Positions 9,219-11,623 of a stretch of DNA of 11,623 nucleotides are shown here, piece after piece (the stretch's first letter is position 1; each line of letters begins with the position of its first letter). Source of the DNA: Nitrosomonadales bacterium (lineage in GTDB: Bacteria > Pseudomonadota > Gammaproteobacteria > Burkholderiales > Gallionellaceae); the NCBI GenBank assembly GCA_003235435.1, contig QJWF01000254.1, positions 1-11,623 on the forward strand, read 5' to 3'. Made by a program: the position numbers and the translations under genes. Under the pieces are notes generated by a model. It saw only the letters and a program-made list of their open reading frames with translations. It was not told where the DNA came from and did not search any database.

Positions 9219-9245
9219 ATTTCGCCAAGTGAGATTGGGCGAAAT
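9219..9245. repeat. Inverted repeat upstream of the small minus-strand gene
   Basis: ATTTCGCCAA (9219-9228) and TTGGGCGAAAT (9235-9245) are complementary over 10 bp with one bulged G. Eight of the pairs are contiguous, and the loop is GTGAGA. On the minus strand the hairpin is followed by TTCTTTT, so it could be a weak terminator or attenuator for a minus-strand transcript, or a protein-binding operator. It lies about 75 bases before GTG 9144. Confidence 0.5.
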
Positions 9246-9470
9246 CTGAAAAGTTCCTTTGCGAGCTTTTAATGCATTCAGTAAACGAGTTTCTTATAGC
9301 TTGATATTGTGACATTTCGGTTACAAGACTGGCGGCGACGCTAAGCAGCATTGCCCGCATTTTGCACATGTAATATTCAACAGGGTGCCGGTTTTTGCTG
9401 TATTACTCTGAGGGAAGCAGGCACAATTTTTTGAAGTCTGGTCCCAGCCGGTTCAAGTTGAGGATTATCG

Positions 9471-9508
9471 CTGACACTAATCTCGGCGTGTCCTCTATAA
9501 TTAGCAAA
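9471..9508 (+). promoter_or_regulatory. Promoter of tRNA-Thr
   Basis: A consensus TATAAT lies at 9496-9501, with CTGACA (5 of 6 matches to TTGACA) at 9471-9476. The 19-bp spacer is slightly long. The predicted start is around 9508, giving a leader of about 7 bases before the mature tRNA at 9515. Confidence 0.65.
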
Positions 9509-9514
9509 GTCAGC

Positions 9515-9590
9515 GCTGGAGTAGCTCAGTTGGTAGAGCAACGCACTCGTAACGCGTAGGTCGGAGGTTCGATTCCTCTCTCCAGCACCA
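9515..9590 (+). tRNA. tRNA-Thr (anticodon CGU)
   Basis: The 76-base gene folds as a standard cloverleaf. It has a perfect 7-bp acceptor stem (GCTGGAG with CTCCAGC), a D arm with AGTTGGTA, and a T arm with TTCGATT and a G49-U65 wobble. The discriminator is A73 and CCA is encoded. The anticodon CGT is at 9548-9550 (positions 34-36), reading the threonine codon ACG. The anticodon stem has four Watson-Crick pairs plus an A31-C39 mismatch next to the loop. No clear terminator follows, and the next gene begins 62 bases downstream. Confidence 0.95.
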
Positions 9591-9633
9591 TTTGAAACCG
9601 GTAACTACCCTCATAATTTCATTGGCAATTAAT

Positions 9634-9643
9634 CGATATATCG
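9634..9643. repeat. Short perfect palindrome before the exporter operon
   Basis: CGATATATCG is a 10-base perfect palindrome ending 9 bases before the ATG of the membrane-fusion gene. It sits where it could affect ribosome access or bind a regulator. Palindromes of this size also occur by chance. No convincing promoter was found between the tRNA and this gene. Confidence 0.3.
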
Positions 9644-9652
9644 GGAATTCGC

Positions 9653-10831
9653 ATGGCTATTTCGCCGCATCGTGAAAAGAGTTCCGTCAGAAAATATATT
9701 TTCATTATCATCGTGCTGTTGCTGCTCGGGATACTGGTCTGGTACTTCATTCGCCCGGCACCGCTGGCTGTGCAACTGGCCGAAGTCGGGCGAGGTCTGG
9801 TTGAAGCAACAGTAAGCAACACCCGGGCGGGAACGGTCAAGGCTTGCCGCCGCGCCAAGCTGGCTGCGCCTGTGGGCGGGCTGATAGAGCGCATGCTGGT
9901 GAAGAAGGGTCAGCGGGTAAAACGTGACCAGATATTGCTGGAGTTGTGGAACGAAGATCTGCGCGCTCAGGAACGCCTGGCGCAGGAACAACTAGGTACG
10001 GCACAGACCCAGGCGGATCAGGCGTGCCTGCAGGCTGAACTGGCTGAAAAGGAAGCGGAGCGCGCACGCCAGTTGAAGGAAAGCGGATTCATCTCCCCGG
10101 AGGGGCTGGATCAAAAAATTTCGGCAGCTAAGGTGGGTCGTGCCGCATGTGAATCCGCGCGCAGTCTTATCGAACAAAGCAGATCGCGCATCGCAGTGGC
10201 TCGAGCCAGTCTGGAGCGTATGGTGCTGCGAGCACCGTTCAACGGCATCGTGGCCGACATCAGCGGCGAGTTGGGTGAGTATTCCACTCCATCGCCGCCC
10301 GGTATCCCGACTCTGCCTGCCATCGATCTGATCGACGACAGCTGCATATTCGTCAGCGCCCCGATCGATGAAGTCGATGCGGCCAACGTCAAGGTGGGCC
10401 AGATGGCACGCATCACGCTGGATGCTATAAAGGGCAAATCATTCCCGGGCAAGGTCAAGCGTATCGCACCGTACGTGCTCGAACTTGAGAAACAGGCGCG
10501 CACCGTGGAAGTCGAGGTGGCATTCATCGATCCGCCCGACGAGGAGAATCTGCTTGTTGGATACAGCGCTGACGTAGAGATCGTTCATGAGTCCCGCCCA
10601 AACGTGCTGCGCATTCCCACTCAAACCGTGCTGGAAGGCAATCGTGTGCTGCTGTATCAGGACAACGGCGTTCTCGCCGAGCACACGGTGACGACCGGGT
10701 TGGCCAATTGGGAACAAACCGAGATCACCTCGGGTTTGAAAGAGGGAGACCGGATCGTGCTGTCACTAGACCGCGAGGGAGTGAAAGCCGGTGCACGAGT
10801 GCAACCGGAAGCAATGAATCCTGGAAAATGA
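9653..10831 (+). CDS. Membrane-fusion (periplasmic adaptor) protein of an ABC exporter, HlyD/MacA family
   Basis: This 392-residue protein should link an inner-membrane ABC transporter to an outer-membrane TolC-type channel. It has a short basic N-terminus and one membrane anchor (about residues 15-33), with no lipobox. A split lipoyl domain follows (about 60-98, then 190-205 with VLRAPFNGIVADISGELGEY). Between its halves is an Ala/Glu/Gln-rich coiled-coil hairpin (about 101-187). A beta-barrel (about 229-315) and a membrane-proximal domain (about 316-386) complete it. This is the usual MacA/HlyD order. ATG 9653 is supported by the start of the anchor and a nearby GGGAA. The gene is 13 bases from the ATPase gene. 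The substrate cannot be told from sequence. RND adaptors look similar, but the following ABC genes make an ABC partner likely. Confidence 0.9.
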   Translation: MAISPHREKSSVRKYIFIIIVLLLLGILVWYFIRPAPLAVQLAEVGRGLVEATVSNTRAGTVKACRRAKLAAPVGGLIERMLVKKGQRVKRDQILLELWNEDLRAQERLAQEQLGTAQTQADQACLQAELAEKEAERARQLKESGFISPEGLDQKISAAKVGRAACESARSLIEQSRSRIAVARASLERMVLRAPFNGIVADISGELGEYSTPSPPGIPTLPAIDLIDDSCIFVSAPIDEVDAANVKVGQMARITLDAIKGKSFPGKVKRIAPYVLELEKQARTVEVEVAFIDPPDEENLLVGYSADVEIVHESRPNVLRIPTQTVLEGNRVLLYQDNGVLAEHTVTTGLANWEQTEITSGLKEGDRIVLSLDREGVKAGARVQPEAMNPGK

Positions 10832-10844
10832 TCCAGTCCCGATC

Positions 10845-11525
10845 ATGATCGAATTGGACCATGTCAGCCGAATATTCACTGTTGGCGATCAGCAGGTCGC
10901 AGCATTGCAAAACATCGTCCTGAGCATAGCTGAGGGAGATTATGTATCCATCATGGGGCCTTCCGGTTCCGGTAAATCAACGCTGCTCAACATGATTGGA
11001 CTGCTTGACCGTCCAAGCTCCGGAACCTACCGGCTGGATGGGGGTAATGTCACGGATCTGGATGACCAGCAGCAGGCCAGAGTGCGCAGTGAAAAAATCG
11101 GTTTCGTGTTTCAGGCATTCCATCTGGTTCCGCGATTGACCGCAGCGATGAACATCGAGTTGCCGCTGATACTGGCGGGAGTCGCGGTTGAAAAACGCAA
11201 GGCGCGCGTTTCCGAATTGCTAAAGAACTATGGCCTGACAGATCGTGCCGACCACAGGCCCGACCAGCTTTCCGGCGGGCAGCGCCAGCGCGTGGCGATA
11301 GCACGTGCCACCAGTATGCACCCCGCAGTGCTGTTGGCTGATGAACCGACCGGAAATCTCGATCAAGCCACCGGCAAGGAAGTGATGAATCTACTCGAGG
11401 AATTGGTTGTGCAAAAAGTCGCGCTGATCGTGGTCACCCACGATCCCGCCATCGGCGGACGCGCCAAACGACAGTTGCGTATGGTGGACGGCAAGATCGT
11501 CAGTGAGACAGGGAAAAGCGCATGA
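10845..11525 (+). CDS. ABC transporter ATP-binding protein, MacB/LolD-type
   Basis: This 226-residue ATPase subunit is expected to sit on the cytoplasmic face of the exporter. It shows Walker [10 protein letters not shown] (residues 38-46), Q-loop Q90 in [11 protein letters not shown], signature LSGGQ (142-146), Walker B VLLADE with catalytic E167, the D-loop NLD and the switch histidine H199 in VVTHD. The length and wording fit the LolD/FtsE/MacB N-terminal group, which pair with FtsX-fold permeases. ATG 10845 follows the adaptor gene by 13 bases with no obvious Shine-Dalgarno sequence. It ends in an ATGA overlap with the permease gene. Here the ATPase is a separate gene, unlike MacB, where it is fused to the permease. 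Confidence 0.94.
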   Translation: MIELDHVSRIFTVGDQQVAALQNIVLSIAEGDYVSIMGPSGSGKSTLLNMIGLLDRPSSGTYRLDGGNVTDLDDQQQARVRSEKIGFVFQAFHLVPRLTAAMNIELPLILAGVAVEKRKARVSELLKNYGLTDRADHRPDQLSGGQRQRVAIARATSMHPAVLLADEPTGNLDQATGKEVMNLLEELVVQKVALIVVTHDPAIGGRAKRQLRMVDGKIVSETGKSA

Positions 11526-11623
11526 GATTGTTTGACGTTGCACAGTTCGCGTCCGGCAGCTTGCGCGGCAGCCCGACACGCACACTGTTGATGACGCTGG
11601 CGATGTCTATAGGCGTTGCGGCC
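11522..11623 (+). CDS. ABC transporter permease, FtsX/MacB-type (5' part only)
   Basis: Thirty-four codons are present before the window ends, starting at an ATG that shares four bases (ATGA) with the ATPase stop. The sequence starts [20 protein letters not shown] and continues into a hydrophobic stretch. This is typical of the N-terminus and first membrane helix of MacB-like permeases, where a cytoplasmic lead with a conserved Arg-Thr precedes the helix. With the two preceding genes it would complete the inner-membrane part of a tripartite exporter. A LolC-type role is less likely because of the adaptor protein. The assignment rests mainly on context. Confidence 0.75.
   Translation, partial: MRLFDVAQFASGSLRGSPTRTLLMTLAMSIGVAA

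Larger units (their letters stand above)
8797..9514. other. Gene-poor, AT-richer gap between thiO and tRNA-Thr
   Basis: This 718-base stretch is visibly richer in A and T than the flanking genes. After thiO there are two short stem-loops (8800-8804 with 8815-8819; 8820-8827 with 8830-8839, the latter with a 2-base bulge), neither followed by a T tract, so no clear thiO terminator is seen. The middle holds a plausible small minus-strand gene and an inverted repeat, listed separately. Bases 9370-9470 show only an imperfect hairpin. The end carries the tRNA promoter. I see no transposase, integrase or long direct repeats. Confidence 0.7.

Noticed and set aside
9057..9272. Plus-strand 71-codon open frame in the gap before the tRNA
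   Set aside because: It has no ribosome-binding site and an odd Cys/Trp/His-rich composition, and it overlaps the better-supported minus-strand frame.
9385..9432. Hairpin with a following T run (GTGCC with GGCAC, then six T) as a plus-strand terminator
   Set aside because: The stem is broken by a 6-base one-sided loop and a long apical loop, and no plus-strand gene lies directly upstream.
9566..9590. tRNA 3' end as an attachment site
   Set aside because: No second copy of this sequence and no integrase gene were seen in the window.

Overview
This window looks like chromosomal DNA of a moderately GC-rich betaproteobacterium, with a Nitrosomonadales or Gallionellaceae-like organism as my best guess. 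That guess rests on gene order, codon use and protein wording, not on a database search. All confidently identified protein genes lie on the plus strand. Most of the window is conserved housekeeping sequence.

Positions 1-2373 hold the probable tail of an unidentified upstream gene, a nitrilase-superfamily amidohydrolase, and tldD. The last two overlap by one base. A weak hairpin with a T tract follows tldD.

Positions 2374-7690 carry ribF-ileS-lspA-ispH, each overlapping the next. They supply FMN/FAD synthesis, isoleucyl-tRNA synthesis, lipoprotein signal-peptide cleavage and the last step of the MEP isoprenoid pathway. A consensus TATAAT box sits only 10 bases before the ribF start, so the cluster mRNA probably has an extremely short leader. 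The E. coli cluster has fkpB between lspA and ispH; here it is absent. A ThiO-type glycine oxidase (7717-8796) with a forced TTG start follows.

Positions 8797-9514 form an AT-richer, gene-poor gap. It holds one plausible small minus-strand gene with a strong Shine-Dalgarno sequence, an 8-10 bp inverted repeat, and the promoter of a tRNA-Thr(CGU) gene at 9515-9590.

Positions 9653-11623 start an ABC-exporter operon in the order membrane-fusion protein, ATPase, FtsX/MacB-type permease. The permease is cut by the window edge after 34 codons.

I found no CRISPR array, insertion sequence, phage gene or toxin-antitoxin pair. I found no convincing undescribed system. The least explained parts are the 8.8-9.5 kb gap, the insertion in IleS and the near-leaderless ribF transcript.
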